DNA of 64,000 nt from Bacteroidales bacterium (GCA_016287075.1 JAEEVC010000009.1:1-64000), one strand, 5' to 3'. Shown: positions 50,362-60,433, counted from the stretch's first letter. Translations and numbers: made by a program. The notes: generated by a model not told the origin, from the sequence alone.

Positions 50362-51911
50362 TATCTAAGTGTTGTGCACATCGCAGTGATCTCGCCGAAT
50401 CCGGAGAACGTGCCGCCGTCTCCGGTGAAGGTAAACAAGCCGGTGGATACGCTGAAACCGCGGAGGTAAACCTTTCCTTCGCCGGTCTTGTCGTTATGGG
50501 TGGTGATGATCAGCTGGCTGCGGTTGGTCGGCAGGGTGAACGGATAGTCCGTGGGGCCGTACTGGTGGGTCCCGTACCAGGCCTGGGTATACTGGCGGAT
50601 GCGGGTGATGCGCTCGTCCGCGGAATCCGTCTTCCAGGTCAGCTTGCGTACCGTAGGGGCGGAGCCCATGAGCAGGACCGCGTAGATGGCGTCCGGCGTT
50701 GCGTAATACATCAGGTTGCCGTTGTCGCAGAAGGCGATGGAGACGGCCTCGTCGAGCCGTTCGGCGGTGAGTTCGTAGGAGGAGTACGAATCGGGCGCGG
50801 AAGAACTGCTGAATTCGATGATCGGGACATAATACTTGCCCTCCGCATCCCGGAGGAGGAAGGCGACGCAGTCCCCTTTCAGGGCACCGCCCATCTTGCA
50901 GGTCATCCCGGCGGTGCTGAACGGGAATTTCGTGTTCAGTTCCTCCAGGGCGCCGTTATAGACCCTGTATCCCTGCATGCCGTAAAACTTGCCGGAGTTG
51001 TCGTCAAAGACCGCCCAGCGGCCCTGCGAGGTCGAGTTGACCGCTCCGTAATTGTCCGGCCGGAAGAAATCCCGGGGCGTGCGGTTGAACGCAACCTTGC
51101 CGTACAGGCGTTCGATGTTGGTGATGAAGCCGTACACGTCGCCTTCGATGAAGGCATAGGTCGAATAGGTGGCGCAATTGAAGAGGGTGGACGTGCCGAA
51201 CGAAGTGATTTTCGTGCTGTTGAACAACTGCGCGTCCTGTTCCTTGGGAACGAAGGTAAGCGGGTCGATGGCCGTCAGGTGCTCGTCCGTCGCCACCATG
51301 ATGCGGTTCTCGTTGTGCACGGCGCCGTCCGTGCCGACGGTTTCAAGGAGGGCATTGACGCGGCCTTCAAACGTCGCTCCGTTGTTGGCCAGGGCGTAGA
51401 TCCCGCGCGTGTAGCGCGTGCTGCCCGTATAATCATAGGTAATGGAGGGAGCGGCGACAAGGTCGAACTCCGAAGTCTTGCCGCCATCCCGCGTATAGGC
51501 GACCAGAAGCCCCTCTCCGAGGGAGGATCCGACGTGGAGGAAGCAGTTCTTGGTCAAGGTGAAACCGCTCTGGCGCTCCGTCACCGTGACGGTCAGGCAA
51601 TAGGGGGTGTTGTTCGGCGTGTTCGTGACGCGGTATTCCAGTTCGGCCTCGCGTCCGAGTTCGACGCGGTCTTTCGGACTGTCGGCCATCAGGTCGATTT
51701 CCCAGAGGTAGTCGAAGTCGCTGGCGCTCCGCCCGGTCATGCGGGCCGTGACGCCCACGTTGATGGTCTGGCCGAATACCACGTTGAGTTCCGGTTCCAG
51801 TCCGCTCACGACGAGGTCGGGCAACGGTTCGCCGGCCTCCGTGCTCAGGTCTTTGTAGCAGGATACGGCGGCGGTGAGGATCAGAAGATATGCCAGAATG
51901 CGCTTTTTCAT
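50361..51911 (-). CDS. PKD-like family lipoprotein
   Basis: The 516 residues begin with a lipoprotein signal (MKKRILAYLLILTAAVSC). One or two PKD/Ig-like beta domains follow (about 30-130, LVVSGLEPELNVVFGQTINV and YLWEIDLMADSPKD). A long beta-rich region resembling a propeller comes next, with GEGLLVAYTRDGGKTSEFDL and MATDEHLTAI-type repeats. It matches the PKD-like lipoprotein class usually found with SusC/D and DUF4843 genes. A surface-exposed ligand-binding role is inferred; no enzyme motif is seen. It is 2 bp after the DUF4843 gene. Confidence 0.85.
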   Translation of the reverse strand: MKKRILAYLLILTAAVSCYKDLSTEAGEPLPDLVVSGLEPELNVVFGQTINVGVTARMTGRSASDFDYLWEIDLMADSPKDRVELGREAELEYRVTNTPNNTPYCLTVTVTERQSGFTLTKNCFLHVGSSLGEGLLVAYTRDGGKTSEFDLVAAPSITYDYTGSTRYTRGIYALANNGATFEGRVNALLETVGTDGAVHNENRIMVATDEHLTAIDPLTFVPKEQDAQLFNSTKITSFGTSTLFNCATYSTYAFIEGDVYGFITNIERLYGKVAFNRTPRDFFRPDNYGAVNSTSQGRWAVFDDNSGKFYGMQGYRVYNGALEELNTKFPFSTAGMTCKMGGALKGDCVAFLLRDAEGKYYVPIIEFSSSSAPDSYSSYELTAERLDEAVSIAFCDNGNLMYYATPDAIYAVLLMGSAPTVRKLTWKTDSADERITRIRQYTQAWYGTHQYGPTDYPFTLPTNRSQLIITTHNDKTGEGKVYLRGFSVSTGLFTFTGDGGTFSGFGEITAMCTTLR

Positions 51912-51913
51912 CT

Positions 51914-52705
51914 TTACAGGGCTGTCAGGGTTTCGAGGAAGGTGGGCGGGAGGCCTTCGGCTTTGTCGCCCTCGCCGACGGGGACGCCGTAGCCTTTGTA
52001 ACTCTCATAATCGGCGCTGTGCCGGTAGGGGGCGTCGGGATGGGCGAGGTCATGGTCCCGGACGGTCTCCCGGATTTCCCGGTTGACGTTGAACCACCAG
52101 GTCGGAAGCTTGTAGATCAGGGTCGGATCTTCCTCTGCATAAGTCTTGCTGCAGGTGTAGCGCTCGATGTCGTCGCCGTACTGCTCGACCAGGAATTTGT
52201 GGAAATCCCGGCTGTATCCGTGCGAAATGTACAGGTACCAGTAGCGCCAGACAGTCATGGCCGGCCGCTCATAGGACTCCGTCCAGATGACGTGGGCCTT
52301 CAGTTTGGCGGGGTAGCCCTCCCGGAAATGCTCGTTGGGGTGGATCGTCAGGTCCAGCGACTTCTCGGTGATACCCTCCAGGCGGTTGGCCCGGAGGACG
52401 ATGGATCCGGTGAGCGAGCCGGCCGGCACTTCTGCGCTCACGAGGGTATAGTCCTGCCCTTCCACGGCGGTCCCGCCGTCGCGGCTGAACGAGATGGGAC
52501 GGGCATAATCCGTAACCTGGCCGATCAGGACGACGGGTATCGTCAGGTCACGCGTCGGCTCCGTCAGGCTGCGCATGGAGAAATTATTGTTTACGCTCTG
52601 GAAACAGACGGCGCTGTCTTCGAGGCGGTAGACCGGGATCTCCGATTTGCCGCAGGCGGCCAGCGTGAGGGCCGCAGCGATGAGGATAGGGATTCTTTTC
52701 ATCAT
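51914..52705 (-). CDS. DUF4843 lipoprotein
   Basis: The 263 residues start with a lipoprotein signal (MMKRIPILIAAALTLAAC). A Calx-beta-like domain follows, containing FSMRSLTEPTRDLTIPVVLI, GGTAVEGQDYTLVSAEVPAG and SLDLTIHPNEHFREG. The rest has aromatic segments such as MTVWRYWYLYISHGYSRDFH. This is the DUF4843 family, a routine companion of SusC/SusD/PKD-like genes. Function is unknown; it is presumed to be part of the surface complex. The ATG at 52705 overlaps the SusD stop (ATGA); the next codon is also ATG. Confidence 0.88.
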   Translation of the reverse strand: MMKRIPILIAAALTLAACGKSEIPVYRLEDSAVCFQSVNNNFSMRSLTEPTRDLTIPVVLIGQVTDYARPISFSRDGGTAVEGQDYTLVSAEVPAGSLTGSIVLRANRLEGITEKSLDLTIHPNEHFREGYPAKLKAHVIWTESYERPAMTVWRYWYLYISHGYSRDFHKFLVEQYGDDIERYTCSKTYAEEDPTLIYKLPTWWFNVNREIRETVRDHDLAHPDAPYRHSADYESYKGYGVPVGEGDKAEGLPPTFLETLTAL

Positions 52706-54270
52706 TCCTGGATATGGCCGTAAGAGGTTTCTGCGGTCGGATAGGGGAACAGCAATTGTGCCGGAGCGGGGAACTGGATGCCTCCCTGGACCAAAAAGGC
52801 GTATTTCGCGTAGCGCAGGAAACGTTTTACGAAGGGGAGGATCTGTCCTTCTCCCAGCATCTCGATAACGTATTCCCGGAGGAGCAGCTGGTCCATATCC
52901 GCTTCCCACCGGGTGGTCCCGTCCGGATTGTCGTAGCCTGTACGGATGATGTTTTCGGGGGTGATGGCTTCGTCGTCCCCGCGGTGGGAATGGATTTCGT
53001 TGATGGCACCGAGGAAGGTGGTGAGGTCTTTCCGGGCGAAGGCGTCCTCCGCGATGGTCAGGTACAGTTCGGACAGGCGGAACATGGGCAGGCGGTTCCG
53101 GTAAACGGAGGTCGAGGACGCGTAATACTTATAAGGGATATAACCCGCACCGGAGAAACGGAGCTGCATGGCCGGGCCGCGGATGTCGCTGATGAGCGTG
53201 ATCGCCTGTCCGGGATCGCCTTCCTTCTCTGCGGGAATCATGCCGACGGGCGATTCAAAAAGTGCCGAGACGACGGCCGGGTCGATCCGGATGCCGCTGT
53301 AACTGATGTCCGTGAAGAAATAGGGCTGGACGGTGGAATACAGGTCCGGGACCTCGAGCGTGAAGAGATGTTCCGTGGAGAAAGTCCAGTCTCGCTGGTC
53401 GTTGTCGGGGTTGCTCAGCTGGGCGATCGGGTCGATCCACCGGACAACCTCTTTCTCGAGCACCTCGTCGATGATTTCCTGCGCCAGTTCGGCCGCTTCC
53501 CGGTGTTCCCCCTCCCAGAGCAGGACCCGGGCCTTGAGGCCTTTGGCCGCATAGTAATTGAGGTGGCGCGTCCGGTTGTCCCAGAATCCGTTGGTGTTGA
53601 CGGAGGTCAGGAAGGATTCGGACACGTTGCCGCGGACCGGGTCGGCCGAGAGCATTGAGATGGCCTCGTTGACATCGGCCATGAGCATCCGGGCGGTTTC
53701 CGCATAGGTGTTCTGGACGGTCGGTTCCTTCTCATAGGTGCGGACATAGGGAACGGTCATCTTGCCCGCGTTCTCCCCGTCCCAGTTTTCGCGCCCCCAC
53801 ATGCGGAGGATGTCGAAATGGATCCAGGCCCGCAGGCCGAGGAGTTCTCCCCTGAAAAGCCGGTATTCGGTCTCGTCCGAGACCACGTCACGCCGGGCAT
53901 CCAGTTCCTGGAGCATCTTGTTGATGTTGGCGATGGCATGATAGCCGCTCTGCCACATCGCCGTGATGATCGGGAAGGTGACGGCGTTGGTGTAGTTGTG
54001 GTTCTGGAGGGAGATATAGTTGTTGCTGTGCTGCGCCGCATAGGGGAATGCGGTCAGGTCGCTCACGAACCAGGTGTAATCCCTTCCGTAGCACTCTGGC
54101 TGCGCCATGCAGAGGTAGATGCCGGAGAGGGCTTCCTGGAATCCGTTCCGGGAAGAGAAGAGCTGTGTGTCGGAAATCTGGGTGGAAGAGGTGGCGGTGA
54201 GCCACTCGTCGCAGGACGGGAGACCCAGGAGAAGGCCGGCTGAGGCCAGGAGGATCGTAATCTTTTTCAT
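52702..54270 (-). CDS. SusD/RagB-family lipoprotein
   Basis: The 522 residues begin with a lipoprotein signal (MKKITILLASAGLLLGLPSC), which sets the start at 54270. SusD features are visible: NGFQEALSGIYLCMAQPECY, MWQSGYHAIANINKMLQEL, LRAWIHFDILRMWGRENWDG, AAKGLKARVLLWEG and FRLSELYLTIAEDAFARK. It pairs with the SusC gene 4 bp upstream. The peptide-processing genes behind it suggest a peptide or protein ligand rather than a glycan. Confidence 0.95.
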   Translation of the reverse strand: MKKITILLASAGLLLGLPSCDEWLTATSSTQISDTQLFSSRNGFQEALSGIYLCMAQPECYGRDYTWFVSDLTAFPYAAQHSNNYISLQNHNYTNAVTFPIITAMWQSGYHAIANINKMLQELDARRDVVSDETEYRLFRGELLGLRAWIHFDILRMWGRENWDGENAGKMTVPYVRTYEKEPTVQNTYAETARMLMADVNEAISMLSADPVRGNVSESFLTSVNTNGFWDNRTRHLNYYAAKGLKARVLLWEGEHREAAELAQEIIDEVLEKEVVRWIDPIAQLSNPDNDQRDWTFSTEHLFTLEVPDLYSTVQPYFFTDISYSGIRIDPAVVSALFESPVGMIPAEKEGDPGQAITLISDIRGPAMQLRFSGAGYIPYKYYASSTSVYRNRLPMFRLSELYLTIAEDAFARKDLTTFLGAINEIHSHRGDDEAITPENIIRTGYDNPDGTTRWEADMDQLLLREYVIEMLGEGQILPFVKRFLRYAKYAFLVQGGIQFPAPAQLLFPYPTAETSYGHIQE

Positions 54271-54274
54271 GGCT

Positions 54275-57200
54275 TCAGAAGGTTGCGGTGACGGACAGGG
54301 AGAAGGAACGGGCATACGGATAGGATGTGCCGCGTTCGATCTCGATGGATGAGAAGGTATAGAGGTCATTGGCGTAGAGCGTCGTCCTCAGGCGCTGCAG
54401 GGACAGTTTCCGCGCCCATTTGAGCGGCAGCTCGTAATAGAGCGAGAGCGAACTCAGATGCAGGACATTGTTCCGCTGGACGAAGCGGGTGGTCGGCATG
54501 GTCATGTTCGTGTTGATGGCATTCTCGTCGTACGAGACGCTGGTGTCCTTGACGCCGTTCCGGTACTGGGCCACCTGCCCCTTTTCGAACCAGCGTCCCG
54601 AAAAGATGCGCCGGTCCACATTGTTTTCGATGTAGGTGTTCTCCACCTTGTTCACCAGGGTGCTGTTGTACAGATAGCCTCCGGCGTAGAAGGTGGAGAC
54701 GACATTGAAGCCGAATCCCTTGATTTCGCCGTTGAACCCGAAATTGCCGTTGATGAGCGGATCGGAGGAACCGGCGTAAGCGAGGTTCGTCGCCTTCCAG
54801 GTGTCGGTCAGGTTGCCGTTCCTGTCGATGAAGATCTCGTTGCCGTCGATCGGGTTGACGCCGAGGGAGGGGACGGCCCAGATGGCATGGACCGGGACCC
54901 CGTTGTAGTACTGGATGACCGGCGTGAGCTGGTGCGTCTCCTCCGCGGCGGCCTGCTGCTGGGCATTGTACGCCTCCAGGGCGTCGGAAATCTCCAGGAC
55001 GCGGTTGTCGTTGGTCGCGGCCTTGCCGAAGATGCTGAAATAGGAGGCGCCGCGCTGCCAGAGGATGTAACTGAGCTGCAGTTCGATACCCTTGTTGCGG
55101 ACGATGCCGAGGTTGTCGCTGACCGTCGGGAATCCGGTGGAAGGGAGGATGGACCGCGCGAACACCAGGTTCCGGGTATCGGCGATGTAGGCATCCAGGA
55201 TCATGTTGATGCGCGCGGTGCGGAAGTCGATGCCGACGTTGTAGTCCATCTTTTCCTCCCAGCCGAGGTTGCGGTTTTCCATCGTGGTCAGGTGGGCGCC
55301 GGAGAAGCCGTTGTAGTAGCCCTGGCTGAAATAGGAATAGACCGGCAGGGACGTGTTGGTCGTGAAATTCTGGTTGCCGGAGGAACCCACCGAGCCGCGG
55401 AGTTTCAGCTGGCGGAGCCAGGACGCATCCTTGAGGAAGGCCTCCTTGTGGATGTTCCAGGCGAGTCCGGCGCTCCAGAACAGGCCCCAGTGGCGGTCCG
55501 TCCCGAAGACGGAGGAGGCACTGGCCTTGAGGGTGGCGTCGGCCATGTAGCGGTTGTCGTAGGTATAGCCGCCGGTCAGGAGGGCGCCGAGGTTGCGGTT
55601 GAGGCCGTCTCCGCCCGACGGCACCAGGTCAGGCGCATATTGGCGGGCGTAGGTGATGGAGGTCATGTTGCTGTTCGGGAAGCCGACGGTGTAGTGCATG
55701 ATCTCTTCGTACTTCGTCTCGGAGATGTTGTACTGGGCGGTGGCGAAGATGTCATGGACGTCCGCGACCTTGTGGTTGTACGTCGCGGTCACGTCGGCCG
55801 AAAAGGTCGTGTAGGTTCCGTTGGAAACATTGTAGGACCCCCTGTTCAGCCGGTCGTCCTCGTTGGCGATGATCTTCTTGACGAAGGAGGTGTGCTCGGC
55901 AGGGAGGAAATCCTCCGACTCGGTCTTGTGCTCGGTGACGCCGGCGCGCCCGACGATGCGGAGGCTCGGAAGCATCTGGTATTCAACGTACAGGTTGTCC
56001 GTGAAGTCCATGTAGCCGTTGAGATAGCGCGTGCCGACGGCCGCGTTCCACATCGGATTCGCGATGAGTTGGTTGTGCGAGATCGTCACGCCGTTCGAAC
56101 CGGTGAACGTCGCGGGGGCGACGATCTTCTTCAGGTGGCCGTCCTCGTCGTACGGGGTGAAATAGGGGTTCATGACCGCATACTCGGAGAAACTCCCGTA
56201 CGGGGAATCCTCGCTCTTCATGAAGCCGATGCTCATGATGTTCCGGAAGGTCCACTTGTCCTTGCGGTAGGAGAGGTTGATATCGCCGGAGATGTTCTGG
56301 CGGTAGGAACCCTTCATCGTTCCGTTGACCCGGTTGTAGGCGAAGGTGGCGAAGGCCTTGAGGTCCTTGGCGCCGAGTTCCACCCCGATGGAGTGCTTGT
56401 TGCCGATGCCGAGCCGGAGGGGCTTTGAGAGCCAGTAGGTGCTCTCGCCCTCCGTGGCGCGCTTGAGCCGCTGGTAATAGAGTTCGGACCAGGGCGTGAT
56501 ATCCTGGCTGTCCCGGTTGGGGTAGTAGAAGCCTTCCCGGCGTTCCACTTCCAGCTTTTCCAGGGCGTTGCAGAGGTTGTAGCTCGTCAGGTCCGGGGCT
56601 TCGAGGGTGACGCTGCCGGTGTAGGTCACCGCCGCGCGGTTGCCCGTGAGGGCCTTGGTCTCGATGACGATGACGCCGTTGGCGCCCTTGGAGCCGTAGA
56701 TGGCCTTGGCGGAGGCGTCCTTGAGGATGGTGATGGACTGGACGCGGTTCATGTCCATGTCCGTGATTTTCTGCAGGGAGGTTTCGAAGCCGTCCAGGAT
56801 GAACAGCGGGGTGTTGCCGGAGTTCAGGTAGTCGCTCTTGAGGGACTGGGTGGCGGTCGAGAGGGTCGAGGCGCCGCGGATCTGGATGTCGGCCATCGCG
56901 TTCGGGTCGGAGCCGGCGGCGAGGTTCTCGAGGACGACCATCGACGGGTCGATGACTTTCAGCGAGGCGATGACGTTGGCGTTGGAGATCTTCTTGATCT
57001 CATCCGAGGTGACGGTCTGCACCGAACCGGTGAAACTGTCCTTCCGGCGGGTGAAGATGCCGGTGACGACCGTCTCCTGCAGGGTCTCGGAGTCCAGCTC
57101 CAGGTAGATGTCCAGCCTCTCGCCCTGGGGGATGCCGGAAACCTTGAACTCCTGGGTCTTGTAGCCCATGATTTCCACGAGGATTGTGGCGGACGCCGGG

Positions 57201-57418
57201 AGGCCCGTCAGGACGAACTGGCCGTCGGCGTTCGTGAGGACACCGAACTTCCGGTCCAGGGTGATGACGCCCACGCCGGGGAAACGTTCGCCGGTTTCGT
57301 CATAGACGGTGCCGCTCACCGTCCGCCCCGACGTTTTCTGGGCGGAAAGGGGCAGCAGCGGCAGCAGGGCGAGGAAACCGGCGAATACAATCCTTCGCAG
57401 GAAATTCCTGTTCCGCAT
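54275..57418 (-). CDS. SusC/RagA-family TonB-dependent receptor
   Basis: The 1047 residues have a basic N-terminus and signal peptide (MRNRNFLRRIVFAGFLALL), and a carboxypeptidase-regulatory-like domain (VSGTVYDETGERFPGVGVIT). The plug contains LQETVVTGIFTRRKDSFTGS and FILDGFETSLQKITDMDMNR. The SusC signature SITILKDASAKAIYGSKGAN and a barrel ending in YARSFSLSVTATF follow. A Met 17 codons upstream would give a poorer signal, so 57418 is chosen. It is first of a seven-gene operon transcribed from a consensus promoter about 100 bp upstream. Confidence 0.96.
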   Translation of the reverse strand: MRNRNFLRRIVFAGFLALLPLLPLSAQKTSGRTVSGTVYDETGERFPGVGVITLDRKFGVLTNADGQFVLTGLPASATILVEIMGYKTQEFKVSGIPQGERLDIYLELDSETLQETVVTGIFTRRKDSFTGSVQTVTSDEIKKISNANVIASLKVIDPSMVVLENLAAGSDPNAMADIQIRGASTLSTATQSLKSDYLNSGNTPLFILDGFETSLQKITDMDMNRVQSITILKDASAKAIYGSKGANGVIVIETKALTGNRAAVTYTGSVTLEAPDLTSYNLCNALEKLEVERREGFYYPNRDSQDITPWSELYYQRLKRATEGESTYWLSKPLRLGIGNKHSIGVELGAKDLKAFATFAYNRVNGTMKGSYRQNISGDINLSYRKDKWTFRNIMSIGFMKSEDSPYGSFSEYAVMNPYFTPYDEDGHLKKIVAPATFTGSNGVTISHNQLIANPMWNAAVGTRYLNGYMDFTDNLYVEYQMLPSLRIVGRAGVTEHKTESEDFLPAEHTSFVKKIIANEDDRLNRGSYNVSNGTYTTFSADVTATYNHKVADVHDIFATAQYNISETKYEEIMHYTVGFPNSNMTSITYARQYAPDLVPSGGDGLNRNLGALLTGGYTYDNRYMADATLKASASSVFGTDRHWGLFWSAGLAWNIHKEAFLKDASWLRQLKLRGSVGSSGNQNFTTNTSLPVYSYFSQGYYNGFSGAHLTTMENRNLGWEEKMDYNVGIDFRTARINMILDAYIADTRNLVFARSILPSTGFPTVSDNLGIVRNKGIELQLSYILWQRGASYFSIFGKAATNDNRVLEISDALEAYNAQQQAAAEETHQLTPVIQYYNGVPVHAIWAVPSLGVNPIDGNEIFIDRNGNLTDTWKATNLAYAGSSDPLINGNFGFNGEIKGFGFNVVSTFYAGGYLYNSTLVNKVENTYIENNVDRRIFSGRWFEKGQVAQYRNGVKDTSVSYDENAINTNMTMPTTRFVQRNNVLHLSSLSLYYELPLKWARKLSLQRLRTTLYANDLYTFSSIEIERGTSYPYARSFSLSVTATF

Positions 57419-57516
57419 AAAAATAGAAGCCCGTTTTGTGTTTCGGGTTATACTTAAACTAGTAACCAAGGCAATACACTGTCAAATTGTTACTTCAAAT
57501 GCAAACTTTACCTCTA

Positions 57517-57547
57517 CAAATTTAAGCATTTTTTAAGAATTTGCAAA
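57517..57547 (-). promoter_or_regulatory. Promoter of the SusC-protease operon (TTTG-N19-TAAATTTG)
   Basis: On the minus strand TTTG (57544-57547) and TAAATTTG (57517-57524) are 19 nt apart, a full consensus match. The leader of about 95 nt is A/T-rich with no recognised riboswitch or extracytoplasmic-sigma gene nearby. Confidence 0.8.
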
Positions 57548-57574
57548 ATAGTAACCATTCGATTTTGCACAGGG

Positions 57575-60373
57575 TTACATTCCTCCGGTGAAAATATCGA
57601 GGGGTGGCAATCCGATAAAACGGGTGGTTGATTGGATCTTGTTCAGGCGGAAGCGGAGGTTGAGCAGGAAATACCGGCCGTAGGAAGGCGTCCACTGGCG
57701 GTAGCGGAAATCCGACCCGCCCGTGATGTGGAAGCGCGTCCCGCTGTTGAGCAGGTCATTTCCGCTGACGGATACGGCCAGCCGTCCTTTCAGGAAGGTT
57801 TTCCCGACCACGGCGTCCAGGAAATGGAAGGTTGTTCCGGCGGTTGTTTCCGGGGTGACCCGCCGGGCTTCCGTCCGGTACGCGAACGAAACGAAATAAC
57901 CCTTTGTCCATTGCTTCAGGATGTCCAGCCAGGGTTGATGGCACAGGCAGTTCATTACATTGTCGCCGAGGTTGTTCCAGTCTTTTGTGAAAGCGATGGT
58001 ATAACCCGCTTTCACACGGAATGTCCGGCTCGGCTTGACCTGGATGTCAAGGCTGGAGGACACGGTCCCCTCGTGCAGGATGGCAAGGCATTCGGACAGG
58101 TAGGCGGGATGCGCGGAGCGGCTTCCGCCGAACCGCCATTCGAACGAAGTTTTCCAAGGCGGGATCCGCCCCTGCCAGGTTGCGTTTGCCGACGCCGTCC
58201 AGGTGCCGTTAGCGTTGACGAATGTCGTAAGCGAGGATCCCTGTACAGCGTCATATCCGCCCCATCCATCGATATGCGTATCTACTTGGAAATAAGTGGT
58301 TTGAGACACGATTGCACGTCTGACGGCGGAGGCTGATGCGTCAATCAGGATGGATGAGACCAGTTTCTTGCCGAAAGGAGTGGAACTCCATCCAACTTGA
58401 AGGGTGTGTTGCTCCGCAGGTTTCAGGTCCGGGTTGCCGGCCTTGAGGAAATACGGGGAACGGTCGTCGATCCGGGGTCGGAATTGTTCGATGGCCGGCG
58501 CTTCGGAACGCCAGGTGTAGCCAAGCGTGAACAGTTTCTTCCGCAGGGAGAACAGGATGCCGGGCAGGAAATAGACCTTCCCTTCGGAAACCGTTTCCGG
58601 GTAGGATTCCCGGTCCAGGATCCGTTCCCAGGAGGACTGGAAGGAAAGCGTGCCGCTGAGGTCTCCGGAGGAGAAGGTAAAACCGGTTCCGACGTAGGTC
58701 CGCATCCCGTCCCAGGTGTAGTTGAACGTATTGGTCGGATCGACGGTCGGGTGGAGGGGATCGAGGAGGTCGAGGGCGTAGTCGTTCCGGGTTTTGCTGA
58801 AGCGGTTGAAGCCGGCGGACAGGGAACCGGTGAGGGTGATCGTCGGCTTGTCTATCAGTCGTTTCCGTATGGCTGCATCTGCCCCGGCCTTCCAGTTTTG
58901 ACCCAATCCGTCGACCGTCAGGTGCCTTTTGAGGAAGGTGGATTTGAGCGTGTCGGCGCGGACGGATTCGTTCCGGCTGTTGCCGGTCTCCCAATATGCG
59001 TCCAAACTGGGATACCAGCCACTGCTGCTGAGGTCGTTTTTCCAGTCGATCCGTCCGGCATAGCTCCAGTCCCTGCCGTCCTCGTGCAGGATTTCATGCC
59101 GGGAACGGTCCTGCAGGCCGGCCGTTTCGATCTCCTGCCGGGTTTCCCTTCCGGCTTCGGCGGAAGAGAAGGAAAACCGGTGCTGGGTGGACAGGCTTTT
59201 GATGCGGGCGTTGTTGACGGCGCCGTTGACAAGGACGTTGTGGCGGAGGCCGCTTCTTCCGGCGTTGGCGGATTCGGAAATCATCCGCGCGGGGGTCTGA
59301 TCGGTTTTCAGGTATTCCGTCAGGGCCCTGTTCGCGGAACGGGTGTAATCCTTTTCGGTGATATAATTGAAAATCAGCGAATTCCCCATGAGCCTGTCGC
59401 CCCAGTATTTCTCCATGTATGCGTTGGCGACCGCTTTCTCGTGATAGTCGGAAAGGGAGCCGCCCGGATACGCGTAGAAATTGGAGGCGTTGTCGCTGCG
59501 GCCGATGTTGTTCAGGTTGGTCTTCAGGGAGAGCAGCAGCTTCTCCGAATAGAAGTGGGCGGAGATCCCTCCCTGGTACCTGAGCTGGTTTTTTCCGTCT
59601 TCGCCCACCTGGCCATCCAGGCCGCCCGATGCAAGGGCATGGGCCTGGAAGGCGCTGAAAATGGGCGTTTTGGTGGCTATGTCGAGGACACGGTCTTTCC
59701 GTCCGTTGTACGTACCGCGCATGCGGTCTTCAACGGACCGTTCCTCGTACATCCGGATTTGGGTGACCTCTTCCGCCGGGATGGCGTTCAGGGGCGTCAG
59801 GGCATTGCTACCGTAGATCAGCCTTCCGTTGACATAAGTCCGCTTGATGGGGACGCCGTCTGCGTATAGGGTCCCGTTCCTGAGGGAGATGCCGGGCATC
59901 TGCCGGAGGATTTCCAGGGCATTGTCCCCGTCCATCACCTGGACGGCGGCGGCATGGTAAACGGTCGTGTCGCCCCGGTGGGTGACGGGCGGGACGGTTG
60001 CCTTCACGGCGGCCCCCTTCAATTCCACCGGTATCCGTTTCAGAATGACGTAGATGACCGTTTCCCCCTCCTCGGCATCTGCGCTGAAGTCTTCCGTGAA
60101 ATAGCCGTCTTTCCGGACGCACAGGCGGATGGGGCCGGGGCGGACTTTTGAGAAAAGGTATCCGCCCCGGTCGCCGCTGACGCTGGAAAGGCTGTCCCGG
60201 TCCGCCTGGTACAGCACCAGATGCGCCCCCTGGACGGGCAATTGGATGCGCACGTCCTTATTCCCCAGGAACTCTTCATAGACAAATCCAGTTACCCGCC
60301 CTTCCGGTTCTCCGGCAAGGGCGGGCGTGGAAAACAGCAGGGCCCCGGCAAGGATCAGTGAAGTTATATTCAT
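57575..60373 (-). CDS. TonB-receptor-like outer-membrane beta-barrel protein
   Basis: The 932 residues have a signal peptide (MNITSLILAGALLFSTPALA) and a carboxypeptidase-regulatory-like domain (about 25-110). A plug-like domain contains HRGDTTVYHAAAVQVMDGDN, ALEILRQMPGISLRNGTLYA and GVPIKRTYVNGRLIYG. A barrel of about 700 residues follows, rich in aromatic strands (FRPRIDDRSPYFLKAGNPDL). This matches the outer-membrane beta-barrel family related to SusC but without a SusD partner. It ends 157 bp before the SusC operon on the same strand and has its own promoter, so co-function is possible but not shown. Confidence 0.88.
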   Translation of the reverse strand: MNITSLILAGALLFSTPALAGEPEGRVTGFVYEEFLGNKDVRIQLPVQGAHLVLYQADRDSLSSVSGDRGGYLFSKVRPGPIRLCVRKDGYFTEDFSADAEEGETVIYVILKRIPVELKGAAVKATVPPVTHRGDTTVYHAAAVQVMDGDNALEILRQMPGISLRNGTLYADGVPIKRTYVNGRLIYGSNALTPLNAIPAEEVTQIRMYEERSVEDRMRGTYNGRKDRVLDIATKTPIFSAFQAHALASGGLDGQVGEDGKNQLRYQGGISAHFYSEKLLLSLKTNLNNIGRSDNASNFYAYPGGSLSDYHEKAVANAYMEKYWGDRLMGNSLIFNYITEKDYTRSANRALTEYLKTDQTPARMISESANAGRSGLRHNVLVNGAVNNARIKSLSTQHRFSFSSAEAGRETRQEIETAGLQDRSRHEILHEDGRDWSYAGRIDWKNDLSSSGWYPSLDAYWETGNSRNESVRADTLKSTFLKRHLTVDGLGQNWKAGADAAIRKRLIDKPTITLTGSLSAGFNRFSKTRNDYALDLLDPLHPTVDPTNTFNYTWDGMRTYVGTGFTFSSGDLSGTLSFQSSWERILDRESYPETVSEGKVYFLPGILFSLRKKLFTLGYTWRSEAPAIEQFRPRIDDRSPYFLKAGNPDLKPAEQHTLQVGWSSTPFGKKLVSSILIDASASAVRRAIVSQTTYFQVDTHIDGWGGYDAVQGSSLTTFVNANGTWTASANATWQGRIPPWKTSFEWRFGGSRSAHPAYLSECLAILHEGTVSSSLDIQVKPSRTFRVKAGYTIAFTKDWNNLGDNVMNCLCHQPWLDILKQWTKGYFVSFAYRTEARRVTPETTAGTTFHFLDAVVGKTFLKGRLAVSVSGNDLLNSGTRFHITGGSDFRYRQWTPSYGRYFLLNLRFRLNKIQSTTRFIGLPPLDIFTGGM

Positions 60374-60433
60374 ATTATTGTACAGTTTACAGGTCCTGCA
60401 AATTTACTATTTTCCCTCCAAGAAAAGAAATGT
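60374..60433. other. Promoter-side segment of the beta-barrel gene
   Basis: A/T-rich, non-coding. On the minus strand TAAATTTG (60399-60406) fits TAnnTTTG and lies 25 bp before the beta-barrel ATG; no TTTG -33 element is at the expected place. With the repeat pair it fills the divergent gap between 60373 and 60709. Confidence 0.5.
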
